Positions 7,891 to 14,900 of a stretch of 64,000 nt of DNA are shown one piece after another. The stretch comes from Bacillus sp. EB106-08-02-XG196 (lineage in GTDB: Bacteria > Bacillota > Bacilli > Bacillales > Cytobacillaceae): assembly GCF_013396335.1 (NCBI RefSeq), contig NZ_JABWSY010000002.1:124296-188295 (forward strand), read 5' to 3'. Position 1 is the first letter of the stretch, and every line of letters begins with the position of its first letter. The translations under genes and the position numbers were made by a program. Under the pieces are notes generated by a model. It was given only the letters and a program-made list of their open reading frames with translations, was not told the DNA's origin and did no database searches.

Positions 7891-7927
7891 AAAAAACAGA
7901 CTGCCCAAGTGGGTCAGTCTGCTTTTT
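7891..7927. terminator. Bidirectional terminator between yqkD and yqkB
   Basis: Stem CAGACTG-CCCA / TGGG-CAGTCTG with A-rich and T-rich flanks lies between converging genes. The yqkB stop codon falls inside the hairpin. Confidence 0.85.
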
Positions 7928-8246
7928 CTGTCACAACAAAACTCATGTATCCGTTTAAGATTTGCTGTGGACTTTTTAGTTGAAAGGTATTACTTGCAAT
8001 TGAAAAATCAATTGTCATCTTTTCATCAAAGAAAACTGTTTTTGACTTTTCTATATAAATGTTTCGTCCATTTGTCTCGAACGTAATATCGTCAGCATCA
8101 AGTTCCGGTACAAACCACAAGGCGATTACACCGTTTACGGCACATCCGCAATCCTCTGTGTCATACTTTAGTTTCAAATAGCCTTCACGGCCATTAATTC
8201 GTTTATTAAGTTTCTCAGTTGCTGCAGCAGTTATCATAATCTCCAT
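7914..8246 (-). CDS. yqkB: HesB/IscA-like iron-sulfur family protein YqkB
   Basis: 110 aa from the ATG at 8246, which has a GGGGGAG ribosome site; a longer reading to 8333 lacks one. The fold is that of the Fe-S biogenesis domain (HesB-like), with a CGC pair in DTEDCGCAVNG. The C-terminal cysteines of true A-type scaffolds are absent, as is usual for the YqkB group, so cluster assembly by this protein is doubtful. It may bind metal or act as an adaptor. It diverges from the CDGSH gene. Confidence 0.85.
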   Translation of the reverse strand: MEIMITAAATEKLNKRINGREGYLKLKYDTEDCGCAVNGVIALWFVPELDADDITFETNGRNIYIEKSKTVFFDEKMTIDFSIASNTFQLKSPQQILNGYMSFVVTEKAD

Positions 8247-8379
8247 GTTTAAAACTCCCCCCAGTTGACATACGATGATTGTAACATAATTTTTTATTGC
8301 AGCTATTGTTTTTGATTGCTTGCGCTTCCCCACTATTCAATATATTCTGAAAATAATACTTTTAAAGGAGTGTCAGGAG

Positions 8380-8586
8380 ATGTCGAAGATTCAAATTAAA
8401 GTAAATGATAATGGTTCACTGCGGATTACTGGTGAGGTGGAATTGCTGGATGGAGCTGGAAATGTAATGGAAACAAAGCCTGCCTTTTCTCTTTGCCGTT
8501 GCGGGCTTTCCAACAACAAACCTTTTTGCGATGGTTCTCATAAAGGGAAATTTGACTCTCAAGTGCGAGTTGTAAAAGAGGATTAA
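8380..8586 (+). CDS. CDGSH iron-sulfur domain protein
   Basis: 68 aa from the ATG at 8380, with a TCAGGAG ribosome site. The CDGSH signature is complete: C39-x-C41-x2-S44-x3-P48-x-C50-D-G-S-H54, predicted to bind a [2Fe-2S] cluster with 3-Cys/1-His ligation. Proteins of this type are redox-active and cluster-labile; bacterial roles are poorly known. There is no membrane anchor, unlike mitoNEET. It stands alone between yqkB and a terminator, divergent from another Fe-S-fold gene. Confidence 0.92.
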   Translation: MSKIQIKVNDNGSLRITGEVELLDGAGNVMETKPAFSLCRCGLSNNKPFCDGSHKGKFDSQVRVVKED

Positions 8587-8598
8587 TGCAAACAACAG

Positions 8599-8628
8599 AA
8601 AAGGACTTCCTCAAAGGAGTCCTTTTTT
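8599..8628 (+). terminator. Terminator of the CDGSH gene
   Basis: The 8-bp arms AAAAGGAC / GTCCTTTT are followed by a T run, 12 bases after the stop codon. It can also serve the converging minus-strand gene at 8649. Confidence 0.85.
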
Positions 8629-8648
8629 GAGTACTATATTTTTTCAAC

Positions 8649-9143
8649 TTACTGAACTTTTTCTAAATGACGAACGAGTTGCCCGTAATGTCCCGTTACA
8701 TGCTTAACGATTAAATGGTCGACTAAAAATGATAAAGGTTTTCCGTCAAAGTTTGGATTATAGCTTGGTGCTGTTTTTACTAAATCCTCTTCTTCCACTT
8801 TTACAAGAGCTTTCTCTACTTTCGGGACTAAGTTTTGTAGCGCAGTGATGGCATCCTCTTTCTTAATTCGAAATACAACGTTTTCATCTACAGCAGCTAA
8901 ACGACGTACATGTTCGTGATTACGTCCCCATTTTGCTCCTGGAACCACTAGTAGTGCTTCCAAATCATCAACCCAAAAATCTACAGCTTCTAAAACATGA
9001 GAAACTATTTGCATTGCGGACCATTCTGTTTCAGATGGTTTCACATAAAGTGCAGCCTCATCCGTTTTTTTCAATACCGTTGTAATATCATCTATACTCT
9101 TTTTAAATACTTCTAATTTTTCATTCAGTACTGCCGTTGCCAT
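8649..9143 (-). CDS. DinB/YfiT-fold metalloprotein, putative maleylpyruvate isomerase
   Basis: 164 aa, a four-helix DinB_2-type protein. The metal triad is H49 (SHVLEA) with H148 and H152 (HVTGH); W41 precedes the first ligand as in the family. The superfamily contains thiol-dependent transferases and isomerases, including mycothiol-dependent maleylpyruvate isomerase, and I recall a cysteine-dependent isomerase from a Paenibacillus gentisate cluster. The next three genes encode every other gentisate-pathway step and no glutathione-type isomerase is present. It therefore probably converts maleylpyruvate to fumarylpyruvate, perhaps with bacillithiol. The fold is well supported; the reaction is inferred from context. 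Confidence 0.7.
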   Translation of the reverse strand: MATAVLNEKLEVFKKSIDDITTVLKKTDEAALYVKPSETEWSAMQIVSHVLEAVDFWVDDLEALLVVPGAKWGRNHEHVRRLAAVDENVVFRIKKEDAITALQNLVPKVEKALVKVEEEDLVKTAPSYNPNFDGKPLSFLVDHLIVKHVTGHYGQLVRHLEKVQ

Positions 9144-9182
9144 CGTTTACGTCCTCCTTCAATTCACTTAAAACAAAAATTT

Positions 9183-9210
9183 AAAAATGCGTTAGAGCCA
9201 GCTCTAACGC
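9183..9210 (-). terminator. Hairpin between the hydroxylase and the DinB-like gene
   Basis: A 9-bp stem (GCGTTAGAG / CTCTAACGC, 4-base loop) is followed on the minus strand by ATTTTTAAATTTTTG. It may allow partial read-through from the hydroxylase into the DinB-like gene. Confidence 0.75.
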
Positions 9211-9222
9211 GTTTTATTTTCA

Positions 9223-10416
9223 TTAGCAATTTACACGTTCATAATTTTTCTTGAAATATCCATATAGGAAATCAACAACATTGTAATCAGTTGGTTTGTG
9301 ATGTTCGAAAATAAAGTTACGAAGTGCTAGTGCAGTTGGATCCTCAGCATGAATAATTTCTCCCCATCTGCGAGCTGATCCTTGTACCATTGCGGAACGT
9401 GGAATCCTAATATCTTGGTATGCTTTAAATGCTTCTTCATAGGTTTTACGTTCTTTTAACTTCTCACCTAATACAAATGCATCTTCGAGTGCTTGAACGC
9501 CGCCTTGGGCTAAATATTGAAGCATAGCATGACCAGAATCTCCTAATAGCGTAATGTTGCCATTTGTCCAATTGTCGATTGGTTCACGGTCATACATCTG
9601 CCAACGGAATTGTCGGTTAATGTAAGTTAAAGCGTTCTCAACTTTTGGATGACAATTTTCAAAACGGCGTGTCATTTCTTCTGGAGTTCCCCAGTCTTCT
9701 ACATTAGCATCATATGATTTAAATACTACTACTTGGTTGTAAAGCTCTCCACGTCGAACTGGGTATTGCACCATGTGCAGGTTTGGTCCAATCCACATGA
9801 TAACATCATCTAAGTCTAAATTTGCAGTACTAGCCACTTCTTCGATTGGAATCGTCCCACGGTAAGCTACATATGCAGAGTTTACTGGATTATCATCAAC
9901 TAGCTGCTTACGCATGTTTGATTTTACCCCATCCGCACCAATAACTGCTTCTGCACTAAACGTTTCACCATTTTGGTTAACAATTGTTACCGTATCACCA
10001 TTTTGTTCTGCCGTTTGAATCATTTGGTTTGTAAAGAATTTGATATTACTGCTTTTTTGACATGCTTCATAAAGAACTCTGTGTAAGTCAGAGCGATGCA
10101 ATACGATATAGGGCTGACCGAATTCTTTTTGGAAACCTTCCCCTAAATCAAGAGTTGCTAATTCTTTTGCTGTATATACATCTTTTAGTACCAGACGTTT
10201 TGGTACTACCGCATGCTTTAAGATTTCTTCCTTTACACCTAAACGGTCTAAAACTTCTAACGCATTTGGTGCTAACTGGATCCCTGCACCCACTTCACCA
10301 AATTCAGGTGCTTGCTCAAAAACGGCTACTGATTTACCTGTTTCTTGAATTGATAATGCTGCTGCTAAACCACCGATTCCTCCACCTACTATAATGATGT
10401 CGCTTACATTAGTCAT
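9223..10416 (-). CDS. FAD-dependent monooxygenase, probable 3-hydroxybenzoate 6-hydroxylase
   Basis: 397 aa from the ATG at 10416, 8 bases after GGGGG; the reading to 10452 lacks a ribosome site. A group A flavoprotein hydroxylase: GGGIGG at 11-16 binds the ADP part of FAD, DG at 162-163 lies in IGADGVKSNMR, and GDSGHAMLQYLAQGG begins at 292. The latter resembles 3-hydroxybenzoate 6-hydroxylases (GDAAH..LQYLAQG). The reaction would be 3-hydroxybenzoate + NADH + O2 to gentisate. The neighbouring gentisate dioxygenase supports this over salicylate hydroxylase. It diverges from the FAH/dioxygenase genes across a shared control region. Confidence 0.85.
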   Translation of the reverse strand: MTNVSDIIIVGGGIGGLAAALSIQETGKSVAVFEQAPEFGEVGAGIQLAPNALEVLDRLGVKEEILKHAVVPKRLVLKDVYTAKELATLDLGEGFQKEFGQPYIVLHRSDLHRVLYEACQKSSNIKFFTNQMIQTAEQNGDTVTIVNQNGETFSAEAVIGADGVKSNMRKQLVDDNPVNSAYVAYRGTIPIEEVASTANLDLDDVIMWIGPNLHMVQYPVRRGELYNQVVVFKSYDANVEDWGTPEEMTRRFENCHPKVENALTYINRQFRWQMYDREPIDNWTNGNITLLGDSGHAMLQYLAQGGVQALEDAFVLGEKLKERKTYEEAFKAYQDIRIPRSAMVQGSARRWGEIIHAEDPTALALRNFIFEHHKPTDYNVVDFLYGYFKKNYERVNC

Positions 10417-10452
10417 TGACATTTCCCCCTTGATCAAGTTATTGTCTTCCAC

Positions 10453-10469
10453 AAATAGAGAACTTAGTT
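10453..10469. promoter_or_regulatory. Candidate operator, hydroxylase side
   Basis: AAATAGAGAACTTAGTT lies just downstream of the hydroxylase -10 element, around +7 to +23. It matches the site at 10583-10599 (AAATAGTGAACTAATTT) at 14 of 17 bases. The shared position at both start regions suggests one repressor controls both promoters. Confidence 0.5.
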
Positions 10470-10482
10470 ACCTGATAAGAAA

Positions 10483-10512
10483 ACATTAAATCATTTTTCA
10501 GTGTTTCGTCAA
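10483..10512 (-). promoter_or_regulatory. Sigma-A promoter of the hydroxylase gene
   Basis: On the minus strand: TTGACG (10507-10512), an 18-bp spacer, then TAATGT (10483-10488). It reads towards the hydroxylase start at 10416. Confidence 0.6.
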
Positions 10513-10524
10513 CAAAAAAATCAC

Positions 10525-10539
10525 CCTTTTCTGAAAATA
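10525..10539. promoter_or_regulatory. Candidate CodY box between the gentisate promoters
   Basis: CCTTTTCTGAAAATA matches the CodY consensus AATTTTCWGAAAATT at 12 of 15 positions. It lies between the two divergent -35 elements, 7 bases upstream of the FAH-side -35. Confidence 0.4.
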
Positions 10540-10546
10540 AATAATA

Positions 10547-10575
10547 TTGACAATCCTTTTGAAATCTTTTAATAT
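10547..10575 (+). promoter_or_regulatory. Sigma-A promoter of the FAH-family gene
   Basis: TTGACA (10547-10552), an exact 17-bp spacer, and TAATAT (10570-10575). It is a near-consensus vegetative promoter about 54 bases before the start codon, so an operator-bound repressor is likely needed to silence it. Confidence 0.85.
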
Positions 10576-10582
10576 TTTTTAT

Positions 10583-10609
10583 AAATAGTGAACTAATTTC
10601 ATAATTAGT
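10583..10609. promoter_or_regulatory. Candidate operator, FAH side
   Basis: The region holds AAATAGTGAACTAATTT and, overlapping it, a palindrome ACTAATT-TCAT-AATTAGT with 7-bp perfect arms (10592-10609). It begins 7 bases after the -10 element, so a bound repressor would cover the transcription start. The first block recurs at 10453-10469 beside the divergent promoter. Confidence 0.6.
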
Positions 10610-10628
10610 GAAATCAAGGAGGACAACC

Positions 10629-11579
10629 ATGAAACTTATTAATTTTACTGTCGCTGGACACACACGTGCAGGGGCAATCATTGATAACAAAGTAATCGAC
10701 TTAAACTATGCTTATCAAGCACAGTTAAAAGCAGAAGGAAAGTACCGATACGAAGCAATTGCAAAAGCATATGTACCAGAAAATACGGATGAGTTATACC
10801 AAGGTGGTAAAGAATCGCTGGAACTAGCTCAAAATGCAATCGATTTCATTCTCGCTAATCCTGAAAGCTTCGATAAAAAAGCAATTTACACACTCGAGGA
10901 AGTTAAGGTAGAAGCACCTGTTCAAAAACCAGGAAAAATTATTTGTGTGGGTCATAACTACCGTGAGCACATTTTAGAAATGGGCCGCGCGCTCCCATCG
11001 AACCCAGTTATTTTCGCGAAATTTGCTAATACCATTTTAGGGCCTGAGGACGATATTCCACACTATCCAATTTCTGACCAGCTTGACTATGAAGCAGAGT
11101 TTACTTTTGTTGTTGGCAAACAAGCACGCAATGTTGCAGAAGAAGATGCATTAGATTATGTAGCAGGTTATACCATTACAAATGATGTAACTTATCGTGA
11201 CATTCAACGACGCACTCTTCAATGGTTACAAGGAAAAACAGTAGACGGCAGTGCACCAATGGGACCATATTTAGTAACTTCTGATGAATTACAAAATCCA
11301 TCCGGCTTAGATGTTGTACTTAAAGTAAATGGGGAAGTCCGTCAAAAAACGAATACTGCTAATCTAGTATTCTCCGTTCAAAAATTAGTATCTTTCTTAT
11401 CTAATCTAATGACACTAGAGCCTGGAGATGTCGTATTAACAGGAACTCCTGGGGGGGTTGGGGTTGCTATGAATCCTCCGCAATTCTTAAAAGATGGAGA
11501 CGTAGTTCGAATTGAGATTGACCAAATTGGTGCACTTGAAAATAAAGTAAAGGCAACAGAAGCGGCAGTCACTGTTTAA
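10629..11579 (+). CDS. Fumarylacetoacetate-hydrolase family protein, probable fumarylpyruvate hydrolase
   Basis: 316 aa from the ATG at 10629 with a strong AAGGAGG ribosome site; the reading to 10608 runs into the operator. The FAH domain occupies about 100-312, with metal ligands E155 and E157 (DYEAE) and D186 (TITND), and GHNYREH at 109-115 as the conserved entry motif. In the gentisate pathway the enzyme splits fumarylpyruvate into fumarate and pyruvate. Relatives also act on acylpyruvates or 4-oxalocrotonate-type compounds, so specificity rests on the adjacent gentisate dioxygenase and hydroxylase. It is transcribed from the divergent control region at 10440-10628. Confidence 0.87.
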   Translation: MKLINFTVAGHTRAGAIIDNKVIDLNYAYQAQLKAEGKYRYEAIAKAYVPENTDELYQGGKESLELAQNAIDFILANPESFDKKAIYTLEEVKVEAPVQKPGKIICVGHNYREHILEMGRALPSNPVIFAKFANTILGPEDDIPHYPISDQLDYEAEFTFVVGKQARNVAEEDALDYVAGYTITNDVTYRDIQRRTLQWLQGKTVDGSAPMGPYLVTSDELQNPSGLDVVLKVNGEVRQKTNTANLVFSVQKLVSFLSNLMTLEPGDVVLTGTPGGVGVAMNPPQFLKDGDVVRIEIDQIGALENKVKATEAAVTV

Positions 11580-11592
11580 TTAGGCATTGTAA

Positions 11593-11627
11593 GGGGTCAA
11601 GCAGCAATACGCTGCTCCCCCTTTTTT
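11593..11627 (+). terminator. Terminator between the hydrolase and gentisate dioxygenase
   Basis: Stem GGGG...AGCAGC / GCTGCTCCCC followed by CTTTTTT lies between two same-direction genes 81 bp apart. The dioxygenase must depend on read-through or on its own weak promoter in 11628-11650. Confidence 0.8.
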
Positions 11628-11660
11628 CTATAAATTTTCAATAGTAAAGGGGAATGTGAA

Positions 11661-12785
11661 ATGGCTGAAGTAAATCCAGAAGTTCAAGAGTTTATGAAAA
11701 GCTCCGTTGTAACCGATTACACGAGAGATATTCAACAATACAACTTAGGTCCACTTTGGGAAGCAATTCCTGCAATTATGCACAAAAATCCAAAGCCTCA
11801 AGCACAAGCTTATCTTTGGAGCAGTGAATTATTGAAAAAGAAAATGAATGAAGCAGCTCAAATCTTCACACCAGAACGCGGCGGTGAACGTCGTGCAATC
11901 TATTTCCAAAATCCTGGCTTAACTTATCGTGAACCTTGGGGATGGGGATCTACTACTCAAACGATTTATGCAGCTATTCAAATGTTATTACCAGGTGAAA
12001 AAGCTCCCTCTCACCGTCACTCACAAAGTGCATTGCGCTTTATTTCTGAAGGCACGGGTGCATACACGATTGTACAGGGTCAGCGTGTTTTCATGGAAGA
12101 AGGCGACTTTTTAATTACTCCGAAGGGCTTATGGCATGGGCATGAACATTTAGGTACAGAGCCTATGTATTGGATGGATGCTTTAGATATTCCTACTCTT
12201 TACGCAATCGGCGGTACCTTCTTTGAACCTTATGAAGAAGGTTTACAGCAGCCAGATATTCCAGATAACTTTTCAGAGATTCGTTATCAAGGCGGCATGG
12301 TTCGCCCTGTTGGTGATGATAAATTCACCGTTGCTCCACTTGCTAATTATAAATGGGATCGTACGGTAGAAGGAATTAAAGGCTTGATGGAATTTGATCC
12401 AAATCCACACCATGGATTTGCAGTCGAGTACATTAACCCAACTACAGGTAAATCGGCTAACCCAACGCTTGGCACTAGAATGCAGCATTTACCAGCAGGT
12501 TTCCAAACAAAAGCATTACGCCATACACACTCAACTGTTTACCAAATACACAAAGGTGAAGGTTTCACCGTAATCAACGGCGTCCGCTTCGATTGGAAAC
12601 AAGGCGATTACTTCGTCGTTCCAAACTGGGCCTGGTATGAACACTCTGCATCTGAAGACTCTTACCTCTTCTCTGTCAATGATTTACCAATTATGAACCG
12701 TTTCGACTTAGAACAAGAGCAATCATTTGAAGAAAATAACGGCCGCCAAAAAATTACTGGTGAATTTAAGGCGGACTTCCGTTAA
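11661..12785 (+). CDS. Gentisate 1,2-dioxygenase
   Basis: 374 aa, a bicupin. The N-terminal cupin holds the Fe(II) triad H118 and H120 (SHRHSQSALRF) and H159 (WHGHEH). The C-terminal cupin (about 270-350) keeps RHTHSTVYQI and DYFVVPNW. This is the normal length and layout of ring-cleaving gentisate dioxygenases, which open gentisate to maleylpyruvate with O2. Ribosome site AAAGGGGAA precedes the ATG. With the hydroxylase, the FAH hydrolase and the DinB-like isomerase it gives a full route from 3-hydroxybenzoate to fumarate and pyruvate. Neither a transporter nor a regulator gene is adjacent. Confidence 0.93.
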   Translation: MAEVNPEVQEFMKSSVVTDYTRDIQQYNLGPLWEAIPAIMHKNPKPQAQAYLWSSELLKKKMNEAAQIFTPERGGERRAIYFQNPGLTYREPWGWGSTTQTIYAAIQMLLPGEKAPSHRHSQSALRFISEGTGAYTIVQGQRVFMEEGDFLITPKGLWHGHEHLGTEPMYWMDALDIPTLYAIGGTFFEPYEEGLQQPDIPDNFSEIRYQGGMVRPVGDDKFTVAPLANYKWDRTVEGIKGLMEFDPNPHHGFAVEYINPTTGKSANPTLGTRMQHLPAGFQTKALRHTHSTVYQIHKGEGFTVINGVRFDWKQGDYFVVPNWAWYEHSASEDSYLFSVNDLPIMNRFDLEQEQSFEENNGRQKITGEFKADFR

Positions 12786-12801
12786 TAGTTTGGGTAACTT
12801 C

Positions 12802-12838
12802 AAAAAAGAGCGGATCTTAAATGGATCAGCTCTTTTTT
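12802..12838 (+). terminator. Terminator after gentisate dioxygenase
   Basis: Stem AAAAAAGAGC / GCTCTTTTTT with a 17-base, partly paired loop lies between converging genes; usable from both sides. Confidence 0.85.
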
Positions 12839-12843
12839 AATAT

Positions 12844-13179
12844 TTACACATCTGTAATCCTTATATCCGCAATGGCTGCAATCGGGATGCGGTGTACTTC
12901 TTCAAAGTGATCGACGATATGAAGCCTTTGTGTCATTTCGTCCCAATAATGAATTTTTCCTATAACAAGTTCATAATTTCGATTTCGAAAATGAGTAATG
13001 GTTACGAATTGGTCGAATTCGATTGCTTCAGATAAGGTAGCATTCATGAGTTCGAGCTGTTGCTCATCCATTTCTTTCTGCTCTTCATACTGATCTTCTT
13101 TTACCCAATCCCTGAGCAATTTAACATGCTCGGGAAGCATCATTGAAACCCATTTGATTCTTCCGCGGTCGCGAATCAT
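12844..13179 (-). CDS. yqjX: YolD-like family protein YqjX
   Basis: 111 aa from the ATG at 13179, preceded by GAGGAGGG. A TTG at 13206 is also in frame, but the AGGAG there touches it. The YolD domain covers most of the protein (MIRDRGRIKW...MMLPEHV, then HYWDE and HRIPIAAIADI). YolD proteins accompany UvrX-type Y-family polymerases and are thought to modulate them. It is the second gene of the SOS unit yqjW-yqjX, with a 58-bp gap. Confidence 0.88.
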   Translation of the reverse strand: MIRDRGRIKWVSMMLPEHVKLLRDWVKEDQYEEQKEMDEQQLELMNATLSEAIEFDQFVTITHFRNRNYELVIGKIHYWDEMTQRLHIVDHFEEVHRIPIAAIADIRITDV

Positions 13180-13237
13180 TCGCTCCCTCCTCTCTTCGTT
13201 GTCCAACTCCTGTGCCTAGGGACTTACGCTTTTCTGT

Positions 13238-14497
13238 TTATCCCTTATGTCCTCCAACAAGTGTGGCCCGGTGCCTAGCTGTCCCGGCAGCTGTATAGGA
13301 AACAGCCCGCAGCAGGGAACCTGAACCAAAGCGTCTGCGGACAGAATCAACCACATAGCCAAGCTCCCGCCGCTTATACGCACCCATATCAAAAAGATCG
13401 AGCTGAAACTCGCGGTCATCAACGATATTTCCGATACTAATGGCAATTTGCCTTACTGTCTTTCCTGTGTAATGTTCGTGGAATAACTCGAGACAAACAC
13501 GGTAAAGATCCATGGTTACATTTGTCGGCTGCTTGATAGTTCTTGAGCGATGAAAGCCGCCGCCGAGTTCGTCTTGACTATAGCCAACACTCAGGCTGAC
13601 TGTCCTCCCGGCTTTGCGGCGAGATCTCGCTCTTCGGGCTACTTCTTCACACATTTCTAAAATCACATGCTTTATTTCTTCCTCCTCTTTATAATCTCTT
13701 AAAAGAATTTGGCTTTTTCCAAAGCTGATTTGCCCCTCAATCAGGGGTGCTCCCAAGTCTGAAAGGTCTACTCCCCAGGCATGATGATAAAGCTGATTGC
13801 CCATGATTCCAAATTTCTTTTCCAGTGCTTCTAAATCATATCGAGCCAGCTGGCCAACTGTGAAAATGCCCATCCCATTTAATGTTTTTTCGACACGCCG
13901 GCCGATGCCCCACATCTCTCTTAGCGGAGAAACATGCCAAAGCTTGCTCTGGACATCCTCATACTTCCATTCGGCGATTCCATGCTTCTTTGCTTCAAGA
14001 TCGAGGCAAAGCTTTGACAATAACATATTAGGGCCAATTCCAACTGCACAGGGAAGTTGGAATTCACGTTCAATATCATCCTTTATTTTGGCTGCAACCG
14101 TAAAGGCGTCTCCCCACAAATGCAGTACTCCATCCACTTTGATAAAACTTTCATCAACGCTATACGTATGGATGGCTTCCTTTGGTACATAACGATTAAA
14201 TAGACGGGTAATTTCAGTAGAAATACGCAAATAAGTTGCCATTTTCGGCTCGACGATTTGAATTCGCGGATCATCGGGAATCTCAAATAACCTAGAACCT
14301 GTTTTAATTCCAAATTCTTTCTTCATACGAGGGGAAGCAGCAAGCACAACACTTCCATTCCGCTCTTTGTTACCGGCCACAGCTAGATAGCAAGTCAAGG
14401 GATTAAGGCCAAGCATGACAGCGGAACAGCTTGCATAAAAGCTCTTCATGTCAACACATAAAATTTGATTGTGCGGTAACGTGCTGTAATCCACCAT
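13238..14497 (-). CDS. yqjW: Y-family DNA polymerase, UvrX/YqjW type
   Basis: 419 aa from the ATG at 14497, placed after GAAGGAAGG. Family Y motifs: CVDMKSFYAS near the N-terminus (first catalytic Asp), YSVDESFIKVDG (DE pair) at about 125-136, and a helix-hairpin-helix WGIGRRVEKTLNGMGI at about 200. Such polymerases copy past lesions and contribute to induced mutagenesis. It is co-transcribed with the YolD gene. Two LexA boxes flank its -10 element, so damage induction is expected. It is distinct in sequence from the DinB polymerase at 22889. Confidence 0.92.
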   Translation of the reverse strand: MVDYSTLPHNQILCVDMKSFYASCSAVMLGLNPLTCYLAVAGNKERNGSVVLAASPRMKKEFGIKTGSRLFEIPDDPRIQIVEPKMATYLRISTEITRLFNRYVPKEAIHTYSVDESFIKVDGVLHLWGDAFTVAAKIKDDIEREFQLPCAVGIGPNMLLSKLCLDLEAKKHGIAEWKYEDVQSKLWHVSPLREMWGIGRRVEKTLNGMGIFTVGQLARYDLEALEKKFGIMGNQLYHHAWGVDLSDLGAPLIEGQISFGKSQILLRDYKEEEEIKHVILEMCEEVARRARSRRKAGRTVSLSVGYSQDELGGGFHRSRTIKQPTNVTMDLYRVCLELFHEHYTGKTVRQIAISIGNIVDDREFQLDLFDMGAYKRRELGYVVDSVRRRFGSGSLLRAVSYTAAGTARHRATLVGGHKG

Positions 14498-14524
14498 GAC
14501 TTTTCCTTCCTTCATATCAAAAAT

Positions 14525-14538
14525 CGAACATTAGTTCC
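14525..14538. promoter_or_regulatory. LexA (SOS) box 1 of yqjW
   Basis: CGAACATTAGTTCC contains the GAAC-N4-GTTC core of the Gram-positive LexA/DinR box and lies between the -10 (TATAAT on the minus strand, 14543-14548) and the yqjW start. Confidence 0.85.
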
Positions 14539-14561
14539 CTATATTATATACATATCTTAAG

Positions 14562-14575
14562 CGAATATGCGTTCG
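14562..14575. promoter_or_regulatory. LexA (SOS) box 2 of yqjW
   Basis: CGAATATGCGTTCG matches the LexA consensus CGAACRNRYGTTYC at 12 of 14 positions. It covers the region expected for the yqjW -35 and also precedes the divergent yqzH. Confidence 0.7.
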
Positions 14576-14664
14576 TATTCAATAGGAATTTTTTGACATG
14601 TTTCATGATTATGGTTATTTTTCTGGAGGCAAAAACGGTATAATGGTGAGTGAGGTGCACGTAC

Positions 14665-14859
14665 ATGGAGAAAAAATTGATAATCAAAATGATAAAAAAT
14701 TGCTTTAAACAATATTATTCCGAGGTGGATTCACTGCCAATGAACAGTGAAGATTTAGAGGAGCTTGCAGACCGAATTATTCAAATAAAAGTCGAACAGC
14801 CTGCTGTAGATTTATACGAAGCTGTGAATGATACAGTGTACGAATTTTTAACAGGATGA
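14665..14859 (+). CDS. yqzH: YqzH-like small protein
   Basis: 64 aa from the ATG at 14665, with GAGGTG 7 bases upstream. Sequence MEKKLIIKMIKNCFKQYY...DLYEAVNDTVYEFLTG resembles the YqzH family beside yqjW in B. subtilis. It is mostly helical and acidic in its C-terminal half, with no known function. It shares the intergenic region with yqjW, so LexA box 2 might influence it. Confidence 0.75.
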   Translation: MEKKLIIKMIKNCFKQYYSEVDSLPMNSEDLEELADRIIQIKVEQPAVDLYEAVNDTVYEFLTG

Positions 14860-14876
14860 AAGATTTACTCCACAAA

Positions 14877-14900
14877 AAAAACCGCTAAACAGCGGTTTTA
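14877..14900. terminator. Bidirectional terminator between yqzH and yqjQ
   Basis: ACCGCT-AAAC-AGCGGT with A7 before and T4 after; overlaps the yqjQ stop codon. Confidence 0.85.

Noticed and set aside
14562..14575. LexA box 2 as regulator only of yqzH
   Set aside because: It overlaps the yqjW promoter region and pairs with box 1, so yqjW is the main expected target; an effect on yqzH remains possible.
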